From Bacillota bacterium (GTDB lineage Bacteria; Bacillota; Clostridia; Christensenellales; Aristaeellaceae), in assembly GCA_023404345.1 (NCBI GenBank), contig JAEYCB010000032.1:1-64000 (forward strand): a DNA stretch of 64,000 nt, written 5' to 3'. This document shows positions 52,557 to 61,069 of the stretch, piece after piece; positions within the stretch are counted from its first letter, which is position 1, and every line of letters begins with the position of its first letter. The translations under genes and the position numbers were made by a program. The notes beneath the pieces are model-generated. The model had not been told where the DNA came from. It ran no database searches and saw only the letters and a list, made by a program, of their open reading frames with translations.

Positions 52557-53511
52557 GAATCTTTCCGCCGCTTTTGCAAAATTTGCGATGCCTGTTGTGC
52601 TGCTGGTGCTGATTCTGGGCATGCAGCTGCTGCGGCCGGACGCAAATCTGCTGTCGGCCGAAAACATCAAGACCATCTTTTTGCAGACAAGCGTGCTGGG
52701 CTTTCTGGCGCTGGGCCTTTCCTTTGTGATGATTGCCGGTGAGAGCGATATCTCCTTTGCCGGCACGCTGGGCATGATGAGCGCCGTGTTCACGATGCTG
52801 ATCAATGCCGGTGTCGGCTACCTGCCTGCGCTGCTCATCGTTGCCGCTATCGGCATGCTCATCGGCTGCCTGATTGCACTCGCCGTTACAAAGTTCGGGT
52901 TTTCCGCCTTCATTGTTTCCATTGCCACGATGTTCATGGGCCTTGGCATTGAGCGTTCCTTCAACGAAGGCATTACCATCTGGATGCAAAACGAAGCCGT
53001 GCTGGGCATCGGCCGCATGCAGTTTGCGGGTTTCTTCGTGCTGGGGTGGGAAGTAATCGCCCTGTTTGCCATCGCTCTGTTCGTGGTGCAGAAAACCCGG
53101 TTCGGTTTTGAACTGCGCATTGTGGGCGAAAACCGCTTTGCCGCCATGGAAGCGGGCGTTGCCGACAAGCGCATGAAGATTCTGGCGTTTGTTATCGCCG
53201 GTGCGCTCTACGGTTTGGCTTCCACGACCGAACCCATCCGCTTCGGCGGCTCCATCGTAGGCGCAGGGCAGAATTACATGCTGCCCGCATTGTCCGCCTG
53301 CTACCTGGGCTCCACCATGTTCAAGCCCGGCCGTGTCAATATCGCCGGCACGTTTGTGGGCGCGCTGTTTATGATCTGCGTTTCCAACTTTATGACGCTG
53401 CTTTCGGCACAGTACTATTTCACGCCGCTGGTGCAGGGCCTGATCCTCATTCTGGCGGTAGGACTGTCCTGCTTCAAGAATCGGGCGACGATTCAGCAGG
53501 TTAAAATCTGA
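52546..53511 (+). CDS. sugar ABC transporter permease 1 (RbsC type)
   Basis: The 321-residue product has eight to ten membrane helices and the branched RbsC features: LALGLSFVMIAGESDISFAG, TKFGFSAFIVSIATM and VGENRFAAMEAGV. Start GTG 52546, eight bases after GGGAGG, overlapping the ATPase stop. Another GTG nine bases upstream is inside the site. Confidence 0.92.
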   Translation: MRNKNLSAAFAKFAMPVVLLVLILGMQLLRPDANLLSAENIKTIFLQTSVLGFLALGLSFVMIAGESDISFAGTLGMMSAVFTMLINAGVGYLPALLIVAAIGMLIGCLIALAVTKFGFSAFIVSIATMFMGLGIERSFNEGITIWMQNEAVLGIGRMQFAGFFVLGWEVIALFAIALFVVQKTRFGFELRIVGENRFAAMEAGVADKRMKILAFVIAGALYGLASTTEPIRFGGSIVGAGQNYMLPALSACYLGSTMFKPGRVNIAGTFVGALFMICVSNFMTLLSAQYYFTPLVQGLILILAVGLSCFKNRATIQQVKI

Positions 53512-53524
53512 GGGGGTGGCAGCA

Positions 53525-54508
53525 ATGAAGTGTAAATTCACCTGGAAAAAACTTTTGCCCAGCCCTCAGACCCTGTCCTTTGTGGCGCTGATGCTGGTGT
53601 GTCTGGTGGTGTTCGGTCTGCTCAAGCCCGCTTATGCCACTGCCGACAACCTCTACGCCATTGTGCTCAGCGCCTGCCTTTCGGCCGTGCTTGCGCTGGG
53701 TATGGGTGTGGTGATCTCCGCAGGCGGCTTTGACCTGTGCATCGGTCACACGGCGGGCTTTGCTGCTCTGATGTGCGGCTACTTTCTGCGCTCTGTGGGA
53801 ATGGACCCCTACCCTGCCATACTTGCGGCGCTGGGTACGGCGCTGGTCATCGGCGCGGTCAATGGCTTCCTGGTGGCATGGATGGGTATTTCCTCCTTCA
53901 TCGCCACGCTGGGCATGCAGTTCGTGCTGGTGGGTGTACGGCAGTGGATTACCGCTGGCAACAGCTACCGCTCCGGCAACACCATCAAGGAGCTTGCACA
54001 GGGTACTGCGCTTGGCATTTCCAACCTGATTGTGTTTTCCGCACTGATGCTGGTGATAGTAGGTTTCGTTATGCAAAAAACCGCCTTCGGGCGCAAAATG
54101 CAGTTTACCGGTTCCAACATCATCGCTGCGGATTACAGCGGCATCCGCACAAAGCTCTACACCTTTCTGGCATTCCTGCTGTCAGGCGCCATTGCGGGCG
54201 TAGTTGGCATTTTGCAATTTGGCAAGCTCACAAGTGCTACCATCAACATGGGAGATGGCTGGCTCTTTAATGCCATGACCATCGCCGTGTTCTCCGGCGT
54301 GATTTTCGGCCGCTTCAAAGCGCACGGCATTGCGCTGGTCGCCATTTTGCTCACCATGATCACAACAGGCATCAACATGCTTGGCGTCTCCTCGGCGTGG
54401 ACCAATTTCGTGCTGGGGATGATCCTGATGTTGTCCCTGTTTGCGGGAAAATACCTTCAGTTCAACCAAATAAAAATCAAGAAAGGACGTGTATCACATG
54501 GATGTTAA
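53525..54508 (+). CDS. sugar ABC transporter permease 2 (RbsC type)
   Basis: The 327-residue paralogue of the preceding permease has LALGMGVVISAGGFDLCIGHTAG, WMGISSFIATLGMQFV and TGSNIIAADYSGI. Two different permeases suggest a heterodimeric pore. ATG 53525 follows AGGGGGTGG. It overlaps the dehydrogenase start by 11 bases. Confidence 0.92.
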   Translation: MKCKFTWKKLLPSPQTLSFVALMLVCLVVFGLLKPAYATADNLYAIVLSACLSAVLALGMGVVISAGGFDLCIGHTAGFAALMCGYFLRSVGMDPYPAILAALGTALVIGAVNGFLVAWMGISSFIATLGMQFVLVGVRQWITAGNSYRSGNTIKELAQGTALGISNLIVFSALMLVIVGFVMQKTAFGRKMQFTGSNIIAADYSGIRTKLYTFLAFLLSGAIAGVVGILQFGKLTSATINMGDGWLFNAMTIAVFSGVIFGRFKAHGIALVAILLTMITTGINMLGVSSAWTNFVLGMILMLSLFAGKYLQFNQIKIKKGRVSHGC

Positions 54509-55271
54509 GAAGCTGTTCAGTCTGGAAGGAAAAAAGGGTTTTGTAACCGGTGGCGCTCAGGGTATTGGTGCTTGCCTCGCGCGCGCCTTTGCCGATCTGG
54601 GTGCTGAAGTTGGCATCGTGGACATCAACCTGGACAAAGCCTCTGCCACTGCCGAGGCGATTGCCCAGGCGACCGGCCGCAAGGTGAAGGCCTATGTGTG
54701 CGACGTAACCAAGGCGGATCAGGCGGAGAAGATGGTGCAGGACTTCGTGGCCGATTTTGGCGAGCTCAACTTTGCCGTCAACAATGCTGGCATCTTCACC
54801 GGCGACGGCGTGCTGGACATTGACTCCAAGACCTTTGAATCCGTGATCAACGTTAACCTCAACGGCGTTTTCTACACTGCTCAGGCGGCTGCGCGCCAGA
54901 TGGTCAAGCAGGGCAAGGGCGGCTCCATCGTGTCTACCGCCTCCATGAGCGCGCACATCGTCAACCGTCCGCAGACCATTGCCAACTACTGCGCCAGCAA
55001 AGCCGGCGTTATTCAGCTGGCCAAGAGCATGGCGGTGGAACTGGCCAAGTACCACATTCGCTGCAACACCGTCAGCCCCGGTTATATCCAGACCGATCTG
55101 ATCGCTACCATGAAGGACATGCTCCCCGTATGGGGCGGCATGATGCCGGAAGGCAGCCGTCTGGGCTTCCCCGAAGACCTGATCGGCGCCTATGTGTACT
55201 TTGTCAGCGATGCCTCTGAATTTGCAACCGGTTCTGACTTGGTGGTCGACGGCGGCTACACCATTGTGTAA
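54498..55271 (+). CDS. short-chain dehydrogenase/reductase
   Basis: The 257-residue Rossmann enzyme has TGGAQGIG (NAD(P) loop), DINLD where the Asp favours NAD, NNAGI, catalytic Ser in VSTASMS and the YCASK Tyr-Lys pair. It is coupled to the transporter, so it probably oxidises or reduces the imported sugar or polyol, as in arabinitol or xylulose pathways. ATG 54498 is 10 bases from AAAGGA; the GTG at 54489 is too close. Confidence 0.9.
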   Translation: MDVKKLFSLEGKKGFVTGGAQGIGACLARAFADLGAEVGIVDINLDKASATAEAIAQATGRKVKAYVCDVTKADQAEKMVQDFVADFGELNFAVNNAGIFTGDGVLDIDSKTFESVINVNLNGVFYTAQAAARQMVKQGKGGSIVSTASMSAHIVNRPQTIANYCASKAGVIQLAKSMAVELAKYHIRCNTVSPGYIQTDLIATMKDMLPVWGGMMPEGSRLGFPEDLIGAYVYFVSDASEFATGSDLVVDGGYTIV

Positions 55272-55288
55272 TTCCATCCAAGCTTGAT

Positions 55289-55346
55289 ACAATTTGCCGG
55301 GGTTTTCCCTGCCAGTCTTTTGGCAGAGAGACCCCGGCAATTGTTT
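55289..55346 (+). terminator. terminator of the deoC-transporter operon
   Basis: ACAATT-GCCGGGGT pairs with ACCCCGGCAATTGT (one bulged T), with an inner CTGCCA/TGGCAG hairpin, then TTTT. Confidence 0.8.
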
Positions 55347-55422
55347 TGCAGCAAACGTCAAAGCGGCAACGAACAATAACAAATCAATCAATGATGCAGG
55401 CAAAGCACCACGCAAGAGGTGC

Positions 55423-56370
55423 TCAAACTTGCTCCATTCCCCCATCCATCGGCAACAGGCTCAAAAAGGCGCGCATGGGCGCAGTGAGCACACGTGTGCG
55501 TTTATAAAACAGGCTGATGCTGCGTTCCACATCCGGGCTGTCGATACGGTAAAAATATAGCCGCTCATCCGGTGGCGCACTCAGCGCCAGCGTATCGCTG
55601 ATGAAAGCCGCGCCCAGCCCATACCCGGCAAGCGTATAAGCAGCCAACTGCTGGTCCAGCTGCAATCGGATCTTTGGGGAAAATCCCGCCTGTGCACAGA
55701 GATGCTCGGCCCGCTCACGGGTGTCGTTGCCCTCCTTAAGCAAGAGAAAAGGCGTATCGCAAAACAGCGCAAGCGGCGCGCCCGGCGTCTTATCGTCATC
55801 CCGCAGAGCTGCGGCGGTCAGGCGGTAGCGCACGGCTGCTTCGTTAACTGCAAAGCTGCGCGGCACGGCGAGAATCACCTGTTCACGCTTAAAAAGGCGT
55901 GCCTCATACACTGCCGGATCAAAGGCACTGTTGTCCACGGCAAAGTCCAGCAACCCCTCTTGCAGCTGTTCTTTTAGGCGGGCAGTGTGTGCCTCATGCA
56001 GACGAAGCTCTACTCCGGGATAACGCTCGGAAAAGGCGCTCAGCAGCGGCGGCAGCACATACGAGGTAAATAGCATCGCTCCACCCAGTGTAAGCACGCC
56101 CGTGATGCACTGCTCCGCGTCCTCCAGGTACTGGTGCAGATCTGATTCGATCTGAATAACCTGTTCCGCCGCACGGATGTAGGCCTTTCCCGCTTCCGTC
56201 AGTCCAATGGGCGATGTACTGCGATCGAAGATTGGCGTGCCGATTCGCCCTTCAGCCTTCCGAATCATCTGGCTGAGCGAGGGCTGAGAAATATACAGCA
56301 TCTGCGCCGCCCGTGTAAAGCTGCGCTGACGGTAAACCTCGTAGACATACACCATTTCATGAAGCAGCAT
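55423..56370 (-). CDS. LysR-family transcriptional regulator
   Basis: The 315-residue product has the LysR winged helix (VYVYEVYRQRSFTRAAQMLYISQPSLSQMIRKAE) and a type 2 periplasmic-like effector domain. ATG 56370 follows AAAGGGGAG. It is divergent from aspA and shares a 127-bp control region, so it probably regulates aspA and itself in response to aspartate, fumarate or a related ligand. Confidence 0.92.
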   Translation of the reverse strand: MLLHEMVYVYEVYRQRSFTRAAQMLYISQPSLSQMIRKAEGRIGTPIFDRSTSPIGLTEAGKAYIRAAEQVIQIESDLHQYLEDAEQCITGVLTLGGAMLFTSYVLPPLLSAFSERYPGVELRLHEAHTARLKEQLQEGLLDFAVDNSAFDPAVYEARLFKREQVILAVPRSFAVNEAAVRYRLTAAALRDDDKTPGAPLALFCDTPFLLLKEGNDTRERAEHLCAQAGFSPKIRLQLDQQLAAYTLAGYGLGAAFISDTLALSAPPDERLYFYRIDSPDVERSISLFYKRTRVLTAPMRAFLSLLPMDGGMEQV

Positions 56371-56388
56371 GCATACTCCCCTTTTCAC

Positions 56389-56404
56389 ATAGGCAAATGC
56401 CTAT
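56389..56404. promoter_or_regulatory. palindrome in the lysR-aspA control region
   Basis: Perfect 16-bp palindrome ATAGGCA-AA-TGCCTAT, 24 bases upstream of the aspA -35. Likely LysR binding site by position. Confidence 0.55.
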
Positions 56405-56427
56405 AAGAAGATTCATCAGATTGGTAT

Positions 56428-56456
56428 TTGAAAATAGTATATCAGGAATCTATACT
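56428..56456 (+). promoter_or_regulatory. aspA promoter
   Basis: TTGAAA (56428-56433), 17 bases, TATACT (56451-56456), 42 bases before the aspA ATG. Confidence 0.7.
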
Positions 56457-56497
56457 AAAGGCAAGCCAAGTGAACAGAAAGGGGGCGGAAGGCTGCC

Positions 56498-57883
56498 ATG
56501 TACAGAGCAGAGCAGGATTTGGTAGGCGTGAAGCAAATCGATCAGGAGGCATACTATGGTATTCATTCTCTGCGGGCTGCGGAGAATTTTCCGATTACGA
56601 ATCAACGCCTGCCAGGTGCGATGATTGTAAGCATGGCATGGATCAAAAAAGCCTGTGCTCGAGCCAACCGCGCAGCCGGTGTATTGCCGAAATATATCGC
56701 AGATGCCATTGAGCATGCTTGCGACGATTTGATTGCCGGGAAGCTGCACGACCAGTTTATCGTCGATCCTATTCAGGGCGGTGCGGGCACCTCAACCAAC
56801 ATGAACGCCAATGAGGTAATCGCCAACCGTGCCATTGAGCTTCTGGGAGGGAAAAAAGGCGACTATTCGCTTGTGCATCCCAATGATCACGTGAACTGTG
56901 GCCAGTCCACCAACGACATCTACCCCACCTGCGTAAAGATGACGCTTTACCGGGCCAGCCAGGGACTTTTGGATGGGCTGGACGTGCTGATTGCAGCGCT
57001 GAGCGAGCGGGCCAAAGCGTTTGACCGCGTGGTCAAAATGGGACGCACCCAGCTGCAGGATGCGGTTCCCATTCGGCTGGGGCAGGAGTTTGCTGCATAT
57101 GCCTCGGTCATGCGCCGGGAGCGTGAGCGGCTCGCCCGTGGCCGGCAGGAAATGCTGGAGCTGAATCTGGGCGGAACAGCTGTGGGAACGGGCATCAATG
57201 CAAATGCATCCTACATTGGACAGGTGGTTCCGCTGCTTGCAGAATTGACGGGCATTCCATTCACGCAAAGCAGCGATCTGATTGATGCCACGCAGAACGC
57301 GGACTGTTACCTGGCCCTGTCCGCTTCGCTTAAAGGCTGCGCGACCAGCTTATCCAAGATATGCAACGACCTCAGGCTCATGTCTTCCGGGCCCCGGGAT
57401 GGCCTGGGCGAGATCAGCCTGCCCGCGCGTCAGAACGGGTCTTCCATCATGCCGGGAAAGGTCAATCCCGTGATTCCAGAGGTCGTCAATCAGATTGCGT
57501 TCCGTTTGGTGGGTTATGATATGACGGTAACCCTGGCGGTGGAGGGTGGGCAGTTGGAGCTGAACGCCTTTGAGCCCGTTATCTTCGACAGCCTTTATCA
57601 GGGAATCACCATGCTCAGCGGAGGCCTTCACACGCTTACTGCCCACTGCATCCGTGGTATTCGCGCAAATGAGGATGTATGCGAGCGCGAGGTAGCGCGT
57701 TCAGCGGGACTGGCCACTGCGCTGTGCCCCAAAATTGGCTACAACGCTGCTTGCTCGCTGGCCCGTGAGGCAATCAACACTCGCAAATCCATACGCGAGC
57801 TGGCATACAGCCAGGGCCTTCTGACGGAAAGCGAGCTGGATGCCCTGCTTAATCCCGCTGCCATGACGGAAATTCGGGTCTGA
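56498..57883 (+). CDS. aspA: aspartate ammonia-lyase
   Basis: AspA converts L-aspartate to fumarate and ammonia. The 461-residue fumarase/aspartase-fold protein has YYGIHSLRAAENFPIT, GGAGTSTNMNANEVIANRA (aspartase-specific), NDHVNCGQSTND, GRTQLQDAVP and the catalytic SS loop GSSIMPGKVNP. GGGGGCGGAAGG precedes the ATG. Confidence 0.95.
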   Translation: MYRAEQDLVGVKQIDQEAYYGIHSLRAAENFPITNQRLPGAMIVSMAWIKKACARANRAAGVLPKYIADAIEHACDDLIAGKLHDQFIVDPIQGGAGTSTNMNANEVIANRAIELLGGKKGDYSLVHPNDHVNCGQSTNDIYPTCVKMTLYRASQGLLDGLDVLIAALSERAKAFDRVVKMGRTQLQDAVPIRLGQEFAAYASVMRRERERLARGRQEMLELNLGGTAVGTGINANASYIGQVVPLLAELTGIPFTQSSDLIDATQNADCYLALSASLKGCATSLSKICNDLRLMSSGPRDGLGEISLPARQNGSSIMPGKVNPVIPEVVNQIAFRLVGYDMTVTLAVEGGQLELNAFEPVIFDSLYQGITMLSGGLHTLTAHCIRGIRANEDVCEREVARSAGLATALCPKIGYNAACSLAREAINTRKSIRELAYSQGLLTESELDALLNPAAMTEIRV

Positions 57884-58190
57884 ACCATTTAGCGCATCGA
57901 ATTTGCCTGCATTCAGCCAAATGGCCTGCAGAAATAAGATGTGCAGCTGGATTTCAGGACATCCTGAACACAAAAGCGAGGACCCAGTCATATGTGGCGG
58001 CGGAGGGTTACGTGGCGATTTCCGGCGCATCTTTCGCCAGCTATGCCACCGATGCCGGTCATTCTTGATTGTAAAGTCACGAGCATTTATGGAGCCAACC
58101 GTGGCCCCGTGTCTACTGAAGTCATTGCGGTACGCCGCTCTGTCGATAGCAGCCACAGGCGAATAGGCCAAAGTAAGCTCAAAATGTCAT
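57884..58190. other. 307-bp gap without a supported gene
   Basis: No convincing gene, RNA or repeat was seen. A strong aspA terminator is also not evident. Confidence 0.5.
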
Positions 58191-58382
58191 TCAGACCAGC
58201 AACAAAAAATCGCCCATGCCGGATTCCTTGTGCCAGGCATGGGCGATTTTCTTTCGGTCATAGCGCTTTTTGTTTTCAACTCTTCTGGTGCTGGGTGAGA
58301 AGTTCCACAGGACACGGCCCTGCGCATCCAGTGCCTTGCGCGCTTTCTTGTTCAGTTTTTCTTTGGGAACGAATTTTGCCAT
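58191..58382 (-). CDS. 63-residue basic protein whose terminator precedes its stop codon
   Basis: The start is ATG 58382 after AAAGGACG. The product is short and very basic: MAKFVPKEKLNKKARKALD, then SPSTRRVENKKRYDRKK and a C-terminal GMGDFLLLV. It resembles small conserved hypothetical proteins of Clostridia; function is unknown. A strong intrinsic terminator lies inside the last third of the reading frame and its T run is ahead of the stop codon, so most messages should end without a stop. That is the hallmark of ArfA in E. coli and BrfA in Bacillus, back-up ribosome rescue factors controlled by tmRNA. Their KGKGS-type motif is not clearly present, so the role is a hypothesis. Confidence 0.7.
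   Translation of the reverse strand: MAKFVPKEKLNKKARKALDAQGRVLWNFSPSTRRVENKKRYDRKKIAHAWHKESGMGDFLLLV
58204..58250 (-). terminator. intrinsic terminator inside the small basic gene
   Basis: On the minus strand ATCGCCCATGCC (58247-58236) pairs perfectly with GGCATGGGCGAT (58220-58209) over a 15-base loop, and is followed by T6. The stem encodes residues just before GMGDF. The stop codon (58193-58191) lies 11 bases beyond the T run. Weaker T's on the other side may also stop plus-strand reading. Confidence 0.85.
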
Positions 58383-58417
58383 GAAACCACGTCCTTTGAG
58401 ATAAAATGGATTACAAA

Positions 58418-58852
58418 TCAGGGCCGATGGGCCCCCTCGTAAGCCTCCCGGATCTCCTGCGGCATTTCCGAAAGGGTTTTCACGCGCTCCTCATTGCCGT
58501 CTGCTATGGCATTTTCATAGTACCAGCATTTGTAGCGGATCATATCCAACGTGCGCTGCAGGTGGCTGATTTCCTCTTCCACGGCGGCGCGCTGCCTGAC
58601 AAAAAGCTCGTAACGCAGTTTATAGGTCGCCGCCCCCTGTGTACACCATTGCATAAACTGCTTGATATCCTTGATCTCAAGCCCGGCTTTTTTCAGACAT
58701 TCAATCACGCGCAGCGCCTCAAGCTCCTGTTCGGAAAATCTCCGGATTCCCGCCTTGCGCTCCAGATTCGGAAACAATCCCTCTTTATCGTAATACCGCA
58801 GCGTCGATATGGGCAAATGGAACATCTCCGCGACCTGGCCGATCGTATACAC
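58418..58852 (-). CDS. MerR-family transcriptional regulator
   Basis: The 144-residue product has the MerR winged helix (YTIGQVAEMFHLPISTLRYYDKEGLFP, then ERKAGIRRFSEQELEAL) and a long dimerisation helix. No metal-binding Cys cluster typical of MerR or CueR is seen at the C-terminus, so the signal is unknown. Start GTG 58852 follows AAGGAGG. It is divergent from the DUF362 gene, whose promoter has MerR spacing. Confidence 0.9.
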   Translation of the reverse strand: MYTIGQVAEMFHLPISTLRYYDKEGLFPNLERKAGIRRFSEQELEALRVIECLKKAGLEIKDIKQFMQWCTQGAATYKLRYELFVRQRAAVEEEISHLQRTLDMIRYKCWYYENAIADGNEERVKTLSEMPQEIREAYEGAHRP

Positions 58853-58891
58853 GCACCAGTTCCTCCTTAACAAAAAACCTTTGAAAAGATA

Positions 58892-58922
58892 TTGACCTAA
58901 AGTCAGGTTCAGGTACTATCAT
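58892..58922 (+). promoter_or_regulatory. MerR-type promoter with 19-bp spacer
   Basis: TTGACC (58892-58897), 19 bases, TATCAT (58917-58922). A 19-bp spacer is the mark of MerR-activated promoters. A partial dyad (CCTAAAGTC/AGGTTCAGG) lies in the spacer. Confidence 0.7.
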
Positions 58923-59016
58923 AAAGGATAGCATTGAACAGCGCATCTGTCAATGCACAGAAAGAACGGGCAGCGGTTCCCTTCTTCACAAACCGGCGAC
59001 TGAGGAGGTCATGAAC

Positions 59017-60015
59017 ATGAATAAGCAGACTGTTCCGGGAACTGATGGGGACAAATATATCCCCTATGAGAACCGTAAAGGGCAGGAATCCATCGTCTAT
59101 TTCACAAGCAGCCTGTCTGCGGATGGACTGCTTCGCATCTTTGACAGGATCGGCGCACATCTGACGGGCAGAGTGGGCATTAAGCTCCACACGGGTGAAA
59201 AGGATGGTCCCAACATCATTCCTCGTCCGTGGGTCAAAAAGCTCGTCGAAGAACGGCTCAGCGGCGCCGCCATCGTGGAAACCAACACCTATTATGAAGG
59301 GGACCGGCATACCACCCTGTTGCACCGTGAAACCCTTAACGTAAATGGCTGGACATTCTGCCCCGTGGACATTCTGGACGAGGACGGCATCGTGATGCTG
59401 CCCGTAAACGGCGGCAAATGGTTTTCCGAGATGGCCATGGGTGGACATCTGCCCGGCTATGATTCCCTGCTGGTGCTCACACACTTCAAGGGCCACACCA
59501 AGGGTGGCTTCGGCGGTTCAAACAAAAACATCGGCATCGGCTGCGCGGATGGCCGCATCGGAAAGGCCATGATCCATACCACACCCGGCTCAGACGATAT
59601 GTGGGATATCAGCAACGAGGAATTCATGGAGCGCATGACCGAATCGGCCAAGGCCGTGGCAGACCATTTCGGCGAGCGGATCGTCTACATCAACGTGCTG
59701 CGCAATATGTCCGTGTCCTGCGACTGCGAGGGCTGTGCTGCCGAGCCGGTCGTCACGCCCAACGTGGGCATCGTGGCCTCTACAGACCTGCTGGCCGTGG
59801 ATCAGGCGTCGGTGGATCTGGTATATGCCATGCAGGCGCATCAGCATGCCGACCTGGTGGAACGCATGGAGAGCCGCCATGGCCTGCGCCAGTTGAGCTA
59901 TATGAAGGAGCTGGGCATGGGTAACGACCGCTATCGGCTGCTGGACATCGATCATGAAGACAGCCGGATCTGGCCGGCAGAGGCGGTCAAGGACGTCGTG
60001 CCGTTTCAGCCTTGA
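59017..60015 (+). CDS. DUF362 domain protein
   Basis: The 332-residue product matches DUF362: GRVGIKLHTGEKDGPNIIPRPWVKKLVE, LTHFKGHTKGGFGGSNKNIGIGCADGRIGKAMIH and a CDCEGCAAEP segment before GIVASTDLLAVDQASVDLV. The conserved Cys could bind metal or an Fe-S centre. ATG 59017 is eight bases after GAGGAGG; the ATG at 59011 is too close. It is the first gene controlled by the MerR-type promoter. Its reaction is unknown. Confidence 0.88.
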   Translation: MNKQTVPGTDGDKYIPYENRKGQESIVYFTSSLSADGLLRIFDRIGAHLTGRVGIKLHTGEKDGPNIIPRPWVKKLVEERLSGAAIVETNTYYEGDRHTTLLHRETLNVNGWTFCPVDILDEDGIVMLPVNGGKWFSEMAMGGHLPGYDSLLVLTHFKGHTKGGFGGSNKNIGIGCADGRIGKAMIHTTPGSDDMWDISNEEFMERMTESAKAVADHFGERIVYINVLRNMSVSCDCEGCAAEPVVTPNVGIVASTDLLAVDQASVDLVYAMQAHQHADLVERMESRHGLRQLSYMKELGMGNDRYRLLDIDHEDSRIWPAEAVKDVVPFQP

Positions 60016-60036
60016 AGCAGGACGAGGTGGAGACAG

Positions 60037-60546
60037 ATGAACAAAACCGGAATGTTGACCGCTTTACTCACCGCGTTTGCATTGTGCTTTTTTGCCGTCA
60101 CTGCCGTTATAACCCCGGATGCAAAAGGCGAAACATTTTTGGAGTGTGCGGATATGGAGAAAACGGGAACTTCCATTGAACTAAGCATTGACGGCGTTGT
60201 TCTCCCCGTCCAGTGGGAACAAAACGAAGCGGTCGATGCGCTGGTCGCGCTGCTTAAGCAGGGTGATGTGACAGTGCAGACCCAACGATATGGCGGTTTT
60301 GAGCAGGTTGGAGCACTGCCGGCAAGCCTGCCAAGCGACGATACACAGCTCACGGCCATGCCCGGAGATATTATGCTGTATGCAGATGACCAGATCGTGT
60401 TCTTCTTCGGGAGCAACAGCTGGACATATACCAGACTGGGGTATATTGATTCAATGACAGATGAGGAGCTTGCATCTTTGCTCGGGTCGGAGAATGCCGT
60501 CGTTATGCTATCCTGGGCAGATGAAAAATCCGAGCCGGGCGATTAA
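60037..60546 (+). CDS. secreted cyclophilin-like fold protein
   Basis: The 169-residue product has a signal or anchor segment (LTALLTAFALCFFAVTAVI), then a cyclophilin-like domain: IELSIDGVVLPVQWEQNEAVDALVALL, QRYGGFEQVGALP and MLYADDQIVFFFGSNSWTYTRLG. Members of this family lack proven proline isomerase activity. It follows the DUF362 gene by 21 bases with GAGGTGGAG as its site, so both are under the MerR regulator. Confidence 0.82.
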   Translation: MNKTGMLTALLTAFALCFFAVTAVITPDAKGETFLECADMEKTGTSIELSIDGVVLPVQWEQNEAVDALVALLKQGDVTVQTQRYGGFEQVGALPASLPSDDTQLTAMPGDIMLYADDQIVFFFGSNSWTYTRLGYIDSMTDEELASLLGSENAVVMLSWADEKSEPGD

Positions 60547-60754
60547 TGGCGCGATACCGCCCGGGATTGTCCAATGAGCGATTGTCATTGGTGGGAATAA
60601 TACTCCTCGTCTTTTCCGATGCCAACTCCCCTATGGACACCCTCGAGGCATTCTAATGAATTGTAGCCCGTCTTCCGTGTAGCACAATCGCGGCCCACCT
60701 CTTGCACCGTCCTGACCGGCAAGGGTGCAAAGTATTCGCGCTAAAGATGCAAAG

Positions 60755-60791
60755 AAAGGACTCACTCAACATTTCATTGAGTGCGTCCTTT
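60755..60791 (-). terminator. terminator of the tRNA-Ser operon
   Basis: AAAGGAC-CACTCAA pairs with TTGAGTG-GTCCTTT across one mismatch. On the minus strand it follows the first listed tRNA by three bases and ends CCTTTCTTTG. Confidence 0.75.
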
Positions 60792-60793
60792 AC

Positions 60794-60884
60794 TGGCGGA
60801 GAAGGAGGGATTTGAACCCTCGCTGCACTTTCGCACACTACTCCCTTAGCAGGGGAGCCCCTTCGGCCACTTGGGTACTTCTCC
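60794..60884 (-). tRNA. tRNA-Ser (anticodon GCT)
   Basis: The 91-base class II tRNA has acceptor GGAGAAG/CTTCTCC, anticodon stem CTCCC/GGGAG with loop CTGCTAA, a long variable arm, T loop TTCAAAT and encoded CCA. It is the second gene of the pair on the minus strand. Confidence 0.95.
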
Positions 60885-60930
60885 ACAAAGCCTGCCAAAC
60901 GATGAAATTGTGTTTCCCGGCAAGGGAAAC

Positions 60931-61019
60931 TGGCGGAGAGAGAGGGATTCGAACCCCCGGTACCTTTCGGTATCACTGGTTTTCAAGACCAGCGCCATCA
61001 ACCGCTCGGCCATCTCTCC
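60931..61019 (-). tRNA. tRNA-Ser (anticodon TGA)
   Basis: The 89-base class II tRNA has acceptor GGAGAGA/TCTCTCC, anticodon stem CTGGT/ACCAG with loop CTTGAAA, a long variable arm, T loop TTCGAAT and encoded CCA. A small GTTTCCC/GGGAAAC hairpin (60912-60930) follows it before the next tRNA, perhaps a processing signal. Confidence 0.96.
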
Positions 61020-61040
61020 TCATTGGAACCAGCAATAGTT

Positions 61041-61069
61041 ATTATAGCACTTCCCTATTATCTTGTCAA
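61041..61069 (-). promoter_or_regulatory. consensus promoter of the tRNA-Ser operon
   Basis: On the minus strand TTGACA (61069-61064), 17 bases, TATAAT (61046-61041) with an extended TGC, a perfect sigma-A promoter. Confidence 0.9.
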
